From Euptelea pleiosperma (Eukaryota > Streptophyta > Magnoliopsida > Ranunculales > Eupteleaceae), in contig CM068551.1 in the NCBI GenBank assembly GCA_035048495.1, positions 18,664,248-18,728,247 of the forward strand: 64,000 nt of DNA. Reading direction: 5' to 3'. Below, in pieces: positions 1-14,430 of this stretch. The notes under the pieces were generated by a model. That model saw only the letters and a list, made by a program, of their open reading frames with translations. It did no database searches and was not told the DNA's origin. The translations under genes were made by a program, and so were the position numbers. Within the stretch, counting starts at the first letter, position 1; each line of letters starts with the position of its first letter.

Positions 1-1242
1 AATCCATTTGAAAATGTGTAAATATTAAAGGATGTGTTAAAATATGTTTTTTTTAAACAGTTTTGGGTTGTTACTATGTAAGTGGTTCTCTGAAAAAGTA
101 GGTTATAGTTACACCGCAAGCTCTACTTGAATAGAGTTATCATTGCAACCAAACACCCTCTGAAGTATTTATTTCAGTTCAATGCAGAAAGATAATGAGT
201 CCTCTTTGTCGTCTAATTTGTAGGAAATTAATCACGAGTCAAGTGCCTGATATATCGGAATTCATAGAGATCCTTGTGCTAGAAGGTTGAAAACCTCAGA
301 GTAGCTCTCACGATGTCGGTTGCTGAAGATACAAATCCAACATGTTCCAGTTTGTGTATGTCATTTTGTTGTCTTAAGTAGCTCTCGGCTTTGGTGATTA
401 TTTTCCCGTTCCATAAAGGACGCATTATTATTCATTCCCTCATTGCCAACTGTGCAGCCACACTTCGATATAAGGCGTCTTAAAAGTAAAACAGTCACAT
501 TTCCCCTATTCTGTATGATGTGATTCTTCATCTTCAATTGTAGTGATCTTGTTCATTAATCTTATTCACATGCCATTTATGCTGGTTTTTGTGATGTTCT
601 TTTCAACTTGTCCTCCCTCACACCAGAAGTTGTTTCAAATCTATTTGTTTTCACTTTTCAGTATCTGGTTTGCTAATGTTTGTAGATCCATCGTATTGAA
701 GTGCTTTATGCAATTCAAAATATTGTTTAGGGTAATCCACAGGGTTTTATTACTTGAAACTTTATTGTCTGAGTACAAGTCAACTAATAACCAAGTCTAG
801 TGCTTCATCAAGTCAATCAAGTGTGCGGACCAATCCAAAAAAGTTAAAAGAATGTAAACCTTTCATGTTGATTATGATATGGTTTGAGCCAGAAATGGGA
901 TAGGATAAGGGGCTCATCTATGGTTTTGTGGGGTGTAAGGAATTTTGACATTTTAGGACTGTAATTACTGCCTTCATGTTGATTTTGCAAGAGCCCTAGG
1001 TGGGACTAGGAGATTGCCATGATTCTTGGGTGAATGGGTTTGACTGGGCCCATGATTGTGGAGGCAAGACAGATGGGGGAATTTATTTGGGTGTCCAGGC
1101 TAGTGCCTGGGAGGAAACTATATTTCATGCTTTCTATGGTTATACTGCCAGTTTCAGAATTGGTGTTCCCCCACTGCTTCATAAAAGGTTTGATATATTT
1201 GTATGTATGCAATATATTATATATTTGTAAACTTAACCGCAG
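1..1242. other. SMC1 intron, left part
   Basis: No exon is recognisable here. The reading frame of the first SMC1 exon runs open upstream of its acceptor AG at 1241-1242, but the translated upstream stretch (to about 1034) does not resemble the SMC1 hinge. The preceding exon is therefore probably outside the window. The DNA is AT-rich and I see no clear transposon ends. Confidence 0.6.
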
Positions 1243-4200
1243 TACATTTGATCCAGCCTTGGAGAAGGCTATGCTATATGCTGTTGGAAATACCCTAGTT
1301 TGTGACAAACTTGAAGAAGCTAGGGATCTTAGCTGGAGCGGGGAGAGGTACAAGGGTAAATGCTTATATCTTCTTCAAGGTTTTATATTTTACCCTTTGA
1401 TTTTCTCTTCAAATTTATGATGGTTTTGATCGTGATTATATTTTTAGTGGTAACTGTTGATGGGATTCTTCTCACAAAGTCTGGCACAATGACTGGTGGG
1501 ATCAGTGGCGGAATGGAAGCTAGGTCAAAACAGTGGGATGATAAAAAGATCGAAGGTTTGCATTATGACAGTCTTTTTGGATTTTTTTTTCTTACCATAC
1601 AAGTGTTAACTTTTTGCCATTTTACAGGACTTAAAAAAAGTAAAGAACGGTATGAGTCGGAGATGGAAGAACTTGGATCAATTAGAGAGATGCAGATGAA
1701 AGAGTCTGAAGCATCTGGAAAAATATCTGGACTTGAAAAGAAGATCCAGTATTCAGAGATCGAGAAGGTACTTGAATGACTTATATATTCATTAGATTCT
1801 TTTTCTGCTTCCCTGATCATTATGTAACAAGGACTGAGCGAATGAGATGATTTTAACTTAGCTAGCTGGTTTTCCAATAATAAGACTAATTAATCTGAAT
1901 TGTTATTCCACCATTCTTGGGTTTGTCTTCTAAGAATGCTTTTACTGTGGAGCATTAAGTACTGCAACTAATTGACACAATTTGCTTTCAACCTTTTAGT
2001 ATGGTACAAATGTAGATATATACTTTCTGTTAAATTATTTATATGGGCATATTTTGCTCTACTAATTTGAAACAAAATGGTATACAAAATGCTCCATCTA
2101 AGGTGCAAATACGGAAGTGATATAATTTAGCAAATGGCGAAGAGAATATAGAGGATGTCGAAATGAAGATTGATTTTTGATGTTTGAAGGTGTGGGCTTT
2201 GGGATTATTTTACATCTCTTCTGACTTATTGATGTTGTTTGGTCGACGTCTGCAACACGTAAGCAGTTGTGTTTTGATTCATGGTTTTGGAATTGATTGA
2301 TTGGCTGAAAGCCACGACTATCACTCGTGCACATTGGATAATGACTTACTTCAGTTACTTGACATGCATTGGTATGCATTTGGGTTCTTTGTTTAAATTA
2401 ACTAAGCTTCATCTAACCTTATCCTTACTATTTGGGGTTGTCTAATGAATCCTATTTTGCCATTCCACTCTTTCTAGGGCCATCCTTCCGTTAAAGCTAG
2501 CGTCTACATGTTTTTTTTACCTACTTCTATCCACGTTCTTTTTGGTCTCCCCCTCATTCTCTTAGAGCCTTCAACTTGCACTGGACCGCTTCTCACAGGT
2601 GCCATTAGTGTTTTGTTTGTGCATTGCTAAACCATCTCAAGTGGCTTTTCTTTATTTTATCACCAATTGGGGCTAAATCCTATATTCCCTTGAATGTGCT
2701 CATTGATTTTGTTTTTACAAGCTTTGCCACTTATCCCATTTTGGACTTCCTCATCTCGGCTAATCTCATTCATGTACATGTTGTGTTGGATGCTTAACGT
2801 TATGCTATAAAGCATGCTTATCAATGAAAAATTTGGAAAAAATATTAGTGAGATGGAAGAAAAATCACATCTCATCGGATAGTTGAATAACTCGTTAAAT
2901 CAATTGATGCAGGACGAGTGTGATGGCTTCCAACTAAAGGCTGGGATTAACAGAAAATTATTAAGAAGTAAGAACAATAAAATAATAAATTCCGATGCTA
3001 ATCACACACAAATAATCAGATTCAAGGAAATAAATTCATTAAAGTTCAAGGCCTTCACACGATCCCACAATATTGGACATGTTGCTTTAACGGTTAGGAT
3101 TTAATGGAAGGTGGAACTTCCAACAGGCTTAGAGAATTAGTTAAGGGTTGAAACAAGACTAGAATTGGTAGAAAAAGGGTTATAAGGACTTTAGGGTTTC
3201 TCAGGTTTTGAGAAGGATAGGGTTGATTTAAAAAAATTAATAAATAACTGTGAACAGTACCATGAATAGTACCGTGAGCAATACCATGAATAGTAAAGGG
3301 CAAGAAATTTAAGGTTTTAGTGATGGATAAGATAGGGTTAAGGTTTTGATGGGTATGAATGATGGGAAATTAGGGTTAGGGTTTGGGGTGTACGATTAGG
3401 GTTTATGGGCTGAAAATTGGTCACAAAATAAAGAAAACAATTGAGGGAATGAGAAGAAGATGAAGAGAAAGGCCTTTTGGAATCAAATTAGGGCATTTTT
3501 CCTTCTATCCTTATTCATATTCGTTTAGATATTGGGTTTGGGGGATAAGGTTATGCTTTGTGAAATGAAAACCATTGTTGGGTAATGGACCTTCTTGTAT
3601 GTTATTCTCTCATTTTTTAGTTTTGCTTTATTGAAGAATGATCCTATTTTGCTACTTCCCTTTTCAATCCAAATTAGAATCTTAGATTTCTTAGAGAGCT
3701 TAGGGTGGTCCACACTGAGGAATTAGTTTCATCACTGATCACTTAAAAGGTGTTTATTTATACTCTATATTGTCAACGAAAGAACTCAACCATATGTTCA
3801 CCTCCAAATCCTTCTTTAGTGTTACCACCTTATCTAGTCCATTGTCTTTCCCTAAATGATAATTTGGAATCCTATTGCACCCCTTAGTTCACGGCGTTTG
3901 TATGGACGGTGGCTCGCAAGAAAGTAAATTAGGAGGTTCGAGAGGGTTGATTTAATGAGTTATTCAACTATTCAATGAGATGTAATTTTTGTTCCATCTC
4001 ACCAATCTTTTTTCCCAATTTTTCATTGATAGGCATGCTTTATAGTAGAACGTTAAGCATCCAACACAACATGTACATGAATGTGATGTAGCGTGGGAGA
4101 TTTGGTCTTTTTTCTTCTCGGAGTTTGGGACTAGATGGGTGTTACCGGGTTCATTCTTGCTTCTTCTCCAAAGTTGGCATGCACTTGCCTTTTCTTCTAG

Positions 4201-7200
4201 AGGGAAAATTCTATGAGGATGCTTCCTTTCGCGATTGCTTGGGGTATTTGGAGAGAGAAATCAAAGAATTTTCGAAGGAAAGAGTGAAAATCAGGCAGCG
4301 ATCATTCTGAAGAGTAAGGGGACGATGTTTCTATGGTCGAAGGCGCGTGAGGAATGTATAGGGCCTTTTTTTTGAGGATTTTGTCTTTCGTTGGGAGTCG
4401 CTTTGTTCTAGAGATTGATGATCTCTTTTTTCCTTTCTGTTCTGTTTTGTTTCACACTTTCTGTCTTGATTTCAGCCTATTGCAGGTCATCTTAATCTCT
4501 TTAGCTGTTTTGCTTTTAGCATTTTAATATAATTTACACTTACAAAAAAAAATAATACTTGTAATTTGCTTCGAAGGATGAAGGACAAGGCTTTCTTGCC
4601 TCATATTTGCACAATGCGCGTGAATGGTGAGTTGGCCAACCGTATCTTCATTTTAGGTGGCTACAGAGGTTTGGAATCGCTTTCTTAATCTTGTTGGCCT
4701 TTTTTGGGTATTTCTCGCTAATGTCTTGTAGGTCATCACTCAATGCAAGGAGGCATTTTTGTTTTTTGGTAAATGAGGATGTATGCTATGGAAATCTTCC
4801 TTCTTAGTTATCTTTTTAGGCATTTGGCAGGAGAGGAATATAAGTCTTCTACAACAAAAGGATGTATACCAATGACATTATTGGAAAATCAAGGTAATGG
4901 TAGGGCTTTGGGGCCTTGCAACATAGGGGTTTGAAGGCATTTGAGGTATTCGAGGATGGTGAGTTGGTCTTCTCCCCTCTCTCTTGTTTCTAATTTGGAG
5001 TGAACCTGCCATTAAAAGATGAAATTTAGCTCAACTTGGGTGGTCGGTCGCTTGGTTACCTCAGTCCTTTGGAGATCAAGGGCATCTTTCGGGAAAAAGT
5101 GGGAATGGTAATCTGTGTTTATCTAGGTCCCCTTGGGAGAGCAACTTGAATAAAGTTAATATCCTATCCCTAATTTAAGGCCTTAAAATCTTTATGAGGT
5201 TATTAATGGGATTGGGACAAACTTTTGTTAAAGGGAGACACTAGCAATGTCATTTAGTGGGCGTTTGGGAAGAAAAGAGGGGGACCTATTTATATGGACT
5301 TTTCAAGACCCCATATGTAATTTCGTTGACACAAACAACGTGGGTATGTGTATAGGATCGTGTTGGATATGGCGTTGTCATAACCAAAATATTGTATATT
5401 AAAATAATAATTAGAGAAAACATGTATATTTTATAAAATATTAAAATATTAGGATATTTACTATATAGCCATGTTCTAGTTTCCTAAAATTTTGGGGGTG
5501 GAGAAAATCTGACAGTTGGACCTATACTCTTACTGTACCCCACACTTGTGCTCATACATAAGTAACATTGTGACTATGTTGCATTGATATGGGTATGGGA
5601 CCACACTAAGGAAGCCATTGTTTCGTTCTACTCTAATCTTTATTCCTAGAGTGTGGAGGATAGGCCTAAGCTTGATGGGCTCGACTTTGATATGATTGAT
5701 GACAACCAAAGTAGGTGGTTGGGAGACCTTTTGAGGAGGAGGAGGTTCTTAGTGCTATCAAATCCCTGGGTGGTGATAAGGCGCCAAGGCCTGACGGTTT
5801 CCCCATGGCCTTCTTTAGCAGATGTTGGTCCATTGTTGGCAAGGACTTCATGCGTGTCGTGGAGGAGTTCTACCGGGAGTCGTGGCTTGACTATAGAGCC
5901 AACGCTACTTTCATCTCTTTGATCCCCAAGATTGAAGGTGTTGTTTCTCTCACTGACTTTCGCCCTATCGGTTTGATCGGTAGTATGTATAAAATTATAG
6001 CCAAGGTGATGGCGTCCAGATTAAAGGGGGAGTATTATCTCATCCTTTCAAGGGGATTTCGTAAGTGGCCGTCAGATCCTTGATGGCGTCCTGATTGCCA
6101 ACGAGGTCATTGATTCTAGACACCGAGAGGGAATCCCAGCTAGTCTGCAAAGTTGATTTGGAGTTTGGAGAAGGTGTATGACCACGTCAATTGGACGTTT
6201 CTTGATTATTTGCTGGGCGACATGGGGTTTGAAGCTAGATGGAGGAGGTGGATTTGTACTTGCGTTTCAACGGTTCGCTTATCGATCTTAGTTAACGGCG
6301 CTCCGGCTGGTTTCTTTAGGAGCTCGAGAGGGCTTTGTCAGGGGGACCCTTTGTCTCCATATCTGTTTCTTATAGTGGCAGAAGCGTTGAGCTGGCTGGC
6401 GTCCAAAGCGGTTAATGGCGGTTTTCTGGAAGGATTCAGAGTTGGGAGGGAGGGTCCAATCATTTCCCATATGCACTTTACAGATGATACTATCTTTTTC
6501 CTGAATGCCTCCAACTCGCAAGCCCAGGTCTTGAAAGGGATTCTTCGGTGTTTTGAAGCCGTCTCAGGTCTTCTTGTCAACTTAGCTAAGAGCGAAGTTT
6601 ATGCGGTTGGTGAGGTTGGGTGTTTGGACTTGGTTGCTGCGAGTTTCGCTTGTAAAAATGGGAAGTTCCCAACGACGTATTTGGGCCTTCTTCTTGGGAC
6701 GAATTACAGATCCAAAAGCATATGTGACCCGGTCATTGAGCGAGTCGAAAGGAGACTGACATCGTGGAAAGAAGTTTATCTTTCAAAGGATGGCAGAATC
6801 ACCTTGGTCAAGGGCACTCTTTCCAACCTGCCGATCTACTTCATGTGTATATTTTCTATCTTATAGGGATCGCTAAGAGGATTGAAAGCATTATCAGAAA
6901 TTTCCTATGGGATGATAGAGATGACCATCACAAGTTTCATCATGTTAGATGGTCGAGGATTTGCAAGGCCAAAGAAGAGGCTGGGCTCTGTGTTTGTCAA
7001 ATCAAGCTCATGAACAATGCTCTACTTGGGAAATGGCTTTGGAGATTTGGAGTGGAAAGAGAGAACGTATGGAGAAGTGTGATCTCGGGTAAACAGGGTA
7101 CCAATGACTATGGTTGGGATAGTAGGGTCGCCGTCGCCTCTTTTGGAATGGGGGTGTGGAAGGCATTTCTAAGTTGCTCGGGGCAATCAGGTTCGGCAGC

Positions 7201-10200
7201 AAAATTAAAGTGGGAATTGGGAATAAAGATAGATTTTGGGAAGATAGATGGTGCGGGGACATACCCCTTAGAGTATAAATCTTTGGTCAGTTAAAATCTT
7301 AGCAGCCTAATATAGTCGTATATCCAACTCAAGCAAGGTTCTAAACTTCGACTTCGCCTTAAACTTTGGTCAGTTAAAATTCAGAATTAAGCCGAGGAAG
7401 TTCGATTCGATTTAGAGAATTTCTGTAAAAAATCGCTAACTTAGAGAAGCTTGGAGATTTTTTGCCAAAACGTTGTTTACAATATTTATACTAAAACGGC
7501 TAAACTCCAAGAAGTTAGCCGAATTTTTACTGTTTACTTTGAATTAAACGAATTGATTCGGCGATTTTTTACAATTTTTGTACTAAAAAGACTAAACTTC
7601 GAGACGTTAGCGGCTAATTTTTACTGTTTACTTCGAAGTAAACGAATTAATTCGGCGAATTTTAGGCAATTTTTTGTAAGTTTTTTAATACGTGTACAGT
7701 TCGGTCATTCAAAATTGCCAAATTTCGGTCGAAGTTTGCCGAATTTTGAAACCATGAACTCAAGTGAAGTTAATGTGAAATGTCGATACATATATAATTT
7801 GATAGATAACCAGAAATTGTATGTAAAAAGAGATAGAACATATGACCAGAGAGGAGTGACCCTGGCCCGCATAAAAGAGAAGGGGAAAAATATTAGGGGA
7901 GAGAATCCCCTATGTACAAAAAATCTCTGATAGGGCCGTCCTTAATTGATCAGCGATCGCATTTTCATTTCTCAAAGTGAGAAAATAATGGTCCAACTAA
8001 GGAAACTTTTGAAAGATAACAAAATTGGTTTTATTTTGAATTTCTTGAGCTTAAAGAAACATAACACATTATTTATGTTTTTTTTTAACTGATATGTGTT
8101 TATAGCTCAAGTTTTATTAGCTGAGGATTATATATATGTATATATTATTTGGTTGTGTGTGTAAATGCTCTGGAGGCTCTCTGGACCCTTTTCAGTTGGT
8201 GCTTTTGCTTGCGCACCTGCTCCTGTATCATGCTTTGTTCACTTAGGGGTTGGCTCATCAATAGCCAGTCAGGCTTGGCCATGTGTATTACAATTACATG
8301 CATTAGATTTGTTTCTTATAATGATTTTTTTTCTTCTGTTGCACTTCTTTTAACTGTTGCAGTTTGTGATACAGTAGTTACTGAGAACAGTTCTGTTGCA
8401 GAAAAATATTCAGGACAAGCTTTCAAAATTGAAGCAGGAGAAGCTGAATATTAAAGAAGAGATTAGTAGTATTGAGCCTGAACTTCAAAAGGTGTTTTCT
8501 TCTTCTTCTTTCAGAATAGCGATGCTGCCTTTTGTTGTGCCGCATCTAGTTAGTGTTAGTATTAGCTAGGTAGCTAGTTGACTTAAATGGTCTGCTATTC
8601 TGCTGGCAGTTAAAAAGTCAAATTGCCAAAAGGACAACAGAAATCAGGAAGCTTGAGAAAAGGATTAATGAGATTGTGGACCGAATCTACAAGGGCTTTA
8701 GTGAGTCTGTTGGAGTAAAAAATATCCGTGAGTATGAAGAAAACCAGCTCAAGGGTGCACAACAAATGGCTGAACGAAGGATTGGGCTAAGTACTCAGAT
8801 GTCAAAATTGAAATACCAGTATGTTTTTTTAGCTCAATTGTTCCTTTTACTTTGTTTTACATGATGCTAATGCCTTTCTTCTAGTCTAATTGTATGCATG
8901 CACATGTCCATCTGTTTTTCTTTCTCGTATCTGGAACTTTCTCTTTATGATTGTATACACTCATCTACAAACCTGCATTTTGAGGGTGACCCGGTCCAAT
9001 TGGCACCCGAGAAAGCAGAGATATTACAAATTACAATGCCCATAGACTGTACATAACCTTTACCACGAGTTTCTTGGTGTACTAAAGAATTTAATTCACT
9101 GTTTCAAGAAGGGAACTCGTAGTTCCTGCTTAGACTAACTCACGATACTCTTGAAGGGTGATGGTTAAGACTTCAGACTTCAGACTTCAGAGAATGTGCT
9201 TCCCTGAAGAGGTATGTACTAAGATTGCTAAGAATCTCTCCTTGATAAGAACCAAGTCTATGAATAGGTTTATGGATGTCTGTGCAGGTCGGGTTCCCAA
9301 GAATCCAGTTTCCTTCAAATTGATAATATGTTCCGTTTGACATAGAAGGATCCCTCTACTTGAATTGTAAGTTTTCCTCCTGGAAAGTACTCGGGGCATC
9401 GAGGTCTTTAATACCAAAGACTGCTTAAGTCCTCTTTCAATTCAATGATTCCCTAAACAGAATTCCTGCTAAGTATCATCGAGACACCACAAGATATGTG
9501 GTATGCTTGCAATATCTTGTTGGAAATGTTCTGTTTCCACCTGAGGGATCACAATAGCCACAACCATGACCATCATTGCTACTGGTAGTTTTTGTGGCTG
9601 AGGCAGATCCCTCTGCATCAACACTGAAAGAAGCTGTAGCTGCTCATCTTTCCTTTCTGTGTGAAGAGAGTTCACAACATTGAGGAAGGGTAATGTTTGA
9701 TATTAGCTAACATATGAGATGATCATTCTCAAAGTCTTTATTTAGTTGTGGAAGTTAAACACCCTGCCATATTTTTTACTTTTTCAGTCTTCGCACACTT
9801 TAATGGAATAGCCTGGATAACTTGGGTCTTCTCAGACCACAATGAACTCCCTGATGTGCAGGGATTTCTCTCTTGTTGGGCCTGGTTTATGTCTTATGCA
9901 GTGATAAATGCGAGCTAAAGGTTCAAAGTATTTTTTCTTTTTCTTGGTTCATAAGCAGGGAAGGGTGAAGATGGTTTCAAGCCCAGGTCTGTGGTATCAG
10001 TACACGGAGTTTGCCCATGAAACAAGCTGGCATCGTCTAGGTTTAGAATATCCTCTAAAAAGTGTAACTGAAACATCTTTAGCTGTATGGAGAAACATAA
10101 TGTTATTGTTCTTTTGAGCATTTATCAAGTTGGAAAGATGTGGAATAACCATATAATTCATTTTTGTTGCATTTGACGTACTTGGATCAAGGTTCTAAAC

Positions 10201-13200
10201 TCTACTTTGGAGAATCTTCGGTTAGTGAAAAATCAGAATTAAGTTTAGGTAAGATTAAGGGAGTACTGCAAAAAACTATGAAGTTAGGGACACGTGTCGG
10301 AATCCGACACGGATACTAGGTGTCGGACTCGGCAAACCCCAAAAAATAGGATTCGGGGACTCTGAATATTTTAATTATTTTATTTTATTTTATAACGACG
10401 AGTCCTTGGCTGAATTTGTATCATATACTTAAAAATAGAGAATTCATATACATAGTCATATTTGTCGCATACAAAACGTCAATTGTAAAAGGTGGAACTT
10501 ATAAATTAGGGTAAATGTTAATTAAAATCTTGCAAGTAAAGAAAGAAAAAGCCAAAACAAAATTTAGAAGTGTTGCACCAGAATCCGTGTCGTGTTGGAT
10601 GCCGACACGTGTCCAACACGGGTACTTCCCCCATTTAGAAGAGTCCATGTAACATAGCTAGGAGGGGAGGTTGAGTAAACCTCCAAAGGAAAAAGGCGAA
10701 GAAAAGAAAAGGAAAAAACCAGGGCTAATCTTCCTTGTACAATTGGAATCCCATCTAAATATAAAAATATTTAAAGAACAACCCTCCTCTACACTCCTTG
10801 AAAATCTCGGACCATTGGAACCCGAGGGTTTTGATATTAAGGTTGATTCTTTGGAATTCTTCCTCTTTGCGTTCAAAGATCTTTTGATTCCTTTTATCTT
10901 TGCCGTTAAAGACCCTTCTATTAATAATTTGCATCATAAAAGATCATATGTAATTGTTAATAAGTCTAGAATATATAATTGATGCACACATTTGTTGCCT
11001 AGTGGGTGTTCTAATTATTTAAATTATTTTTGTGTTTTATTAATTTAATTTTCGAATTACAAAAATAAGATCAAATAGTTAATTAACCTATTAGATTTCA
11101 TTTTGACCATCATTGATGCGTGCATTTGTTGTCCTACGGGTTCCTTAATTATTTCTAATTTATTTATTTGTCGTATTTTTAATAAAAATAAATTTTTATT
11201 TATGAAAATAATCATACAAAGGTAATTAATCAAGATTATTTAACATTCACTGACCAAAAATAATTATATGACTTGGATTGCTTATTGCATGTCATATTTA
11301 CACCAAATTGTTTATTTTTGTGGTTTTAAAATATTTTATAAAATATTAATTTTTTGAAAATAGTACTACCAAGTTAAAAATCAACTAAAAATTTACACTA
11401 TATAATTAAATCGGACCTAAACATTTTGTGTTTCCTAATTTTTTGGATTGTTACCCTAGAAGTGGCGGAGTATTTGGAAATCATACAAGCAAAATCCTTA
11501 ATACTTTCTCTGGACCAGGATTGAGGTTTTGGGAAAAGATTTTGAAGGTACATGCAGTGACAGAATGTATGACTGTAGATAGTACTAAATGGAGGAGCGA
11601 GATTCACATTGCCAACCCCAGATAGGTTGGATAAGGCTGTGACAATAATGATACACACATATATACGTACATTAGAAGTCTTGATTCCCTTAGTATGTTT
11701 GGTTCTGGACTATATTTTGGAGGGTATATTAGCTGCCTCTATTAATGAAAATATCTTTTCTTTTATTTTTGTTTTCTATTTCTTGTGGGGACAGAATCTT
11801 GGACTTATTCTTGGTTCCCTGAAGTCAGAATATGGTTGAGAACTTTATGTTTATAGGTCATCACTGCAGTAAGGGCCCATTTGGCAAACCGGTGGAAGTA
11901 AAAAGTAACTTCTAAATTAAGTTGCTGAATTTAAAAGTTGCCATCTGGAAGCAAAAGTATGTTTGGTGAAACTCCGACTTATAAGTCAAAAAGTGAAAAA
12001 GTTCATGAATTAAGTCAAAAAGTCATTTTCTTATAATTTTATATACATATTATATTATAATAACTATTAATAAATATAATAAACCAATATCACATATGTT
12101 GTTTTTTTTAAAAAAAAAAAAATTATAAATGGTCAGTAATAAATGACTCACCAGGTGAGTCATTTTATGGGTAATTATTTTTTCAAAAAAGAGATGGTCT
12201 ATTGACCTACTTCTCAGCAAACCATCCCTACATTTTCTCCTTCATAAGATGTTTTCCATCTACAAATGTGAAGTTTACAAGGGTAAAATTGGCATTTAGA
12301 AAGATTCACTTAAAATTAGATGCGTTGGTTCCGCAAATTTTTTTTGACTTTTGCTTCCACCGGAAGCGAGAAGCAAAAATTTTTGCTTCCACAAAAAGTA
12401 AGTTTTTGACTTTTGAGATCCAAAATGGATACCCAAACAAACTTTTCAACTTTTTTGCTTTTGGAAGCAAAAAAGCAACTTATTTCGATATTGCCTAACG
12501 GGCCCTAACTTGGTGAATTAAAGAATCCGACTGTTGTGGTTTCTGGAAAATTAGAGAAGCATGGATTAGTTATTACAACATTGAAGTTCGATGATAATAA
12601 CTCTCTCCAGCACAACTAACTTGATCGTGTTATTTTTAGTTGAGAATATAACAGCAATGGTGTTGTTCATGAGGTAGAGAGCTATTAGGTACCTATGGCT
12701 AGATATTGTACCAGTGGGCCACATGTTATTAGCAGTTCAAATGCAGCACATGATTCAACTGTTGAGCTCTATTAATCTGTGTGATTTGTGGGCAACAGAC
12801 CATCAATGAGTGGCTCATTAATTAGATAATACAGATCAATAGCCACATATATTGATTTTGTTTGGAGGGGACCACCGTTAATTGGTAGTGGAATGTGGGG
12901 ATTCTGTTTAGATGACTGTCTAAAGACTGGGTTACCGCCTCATTCTGGTATAGTGGCGTACATGCAACATTTGATGTATTCCATCTTGGGGATCCGGTGA
13001 TAATTTTTTCAGGTTGTTCACCATATTTTATCAAATTGTCCAAACGATGAGATGCAAATAGTTATGTTCAGTCTATTCTATGTTTGTTGTCAAAGATATG
13101 CTAAGCGGGACCTTCAAATGGTGGGTCCATTCACCGACATGTTTGCCCTATGTGCTAGAGAGGATAGGTATAAGACCTTGGGGTGCTATACGTGCACCAT

Positions 13201-14377
13201 TCTTGTTTGACAAGAGGGGATAAAGAACAAGGCGGAAGGTAAGTTATCTCTTTCTCCTCTTGCCTGAACATAAGAGAGAATGGGGGTATTTTGTCCAAGA
13301 AAAGTTCTAAATGGGTGGTAATTACATTAATGTTGGTCACAGCTCACAGGTAAATACTCTGAATTTTGATTGTCTTTGGATTTTGAAAATATAACAGATG
13401 TGGCAAATAATTTTCTTCTATTGCGGAGAGTGCGGACTGGTTTTAGCTGCTTCTTTCGAGTCTTAGAGGTGGTGCTTTTCTCGCTAAAACAGTTGGAAAG
13501 TGCACTACTTATAACTGAATCATCATAGGATTTTATCCCGTCCCATTGGAACAATTTGTTTGATTGTACCTGTAAACTCGTGTCAAACTCGATCAAGATT
13601 TTTCTTCTTCAGTTTGTGCTGTACATTTGTGGATGTGGCATTGCACGATGGAAGTCACAAAAAAATGGCTATTTGCTAAACCTTTGATATAGTGATGCTC
13701 TTTGATAAAATATTTGTTATTTGATTGCAAAATCCAGTTCAGATTTCAAAACATCTTTAATATGTTATTAGTAGTTGACAAAAAGTAGGAAACTCTACTT
13801 GAATGCTGTTGTAACAAGAATTTGAATTCACAATCTACATTTTTAATCTTTGATCTTATTGCACTACATGTGCTTGTAAAACACCTAGTCTTTTTTCCGA
13901 GGGATTTACACATCTGAATTTACATGTTAAGAAACCACCTTTTGTCAGGTTGGAGTATGAGCAAAAGCGGGACATGGAGTCACCAATCACGCAGCTGGAA
14001 TCTTCTCTCAATTCTTTAGACAAAGAATTAAAACAGGTGCAGAAGAAAGACGCAGAAACCAAACTAGTGACAGAGAAAGCTACAAATGAAATAGACCAAT
14101 TGAATGAAGAAGTTCAGGGTACAGTTCCAATTCTTCAAATTCTTCCTATATCACTGTTTAGATGATTCTGATAAAAACATTCCCTCGTGGTTTGACTATT
14201 AGGTTATACCACTCAATTTTGGTTTATTGTGCCTTTTTAGCTTCATATTTGGGCATCAATTCAACATTGGAAATTTCAGACATCTGTGCTTTTTGTTCTT
14301 GTTCTTCTTCTCCTCCTCCTTCTTCTTCTCCTTATATTATTATACTGTTATTATTATTGTTGTCGTTGTTATTGTTG

Positions 14378-14430
<53 letters not shown>

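Noticed and set aside
1034..1242. Open frame leading into the first SMC1 exon
   Set aside because: The translation has no similarity to the SMC1 hinge and a proper acceptor AG lies at 1241-1242, so it is intron.
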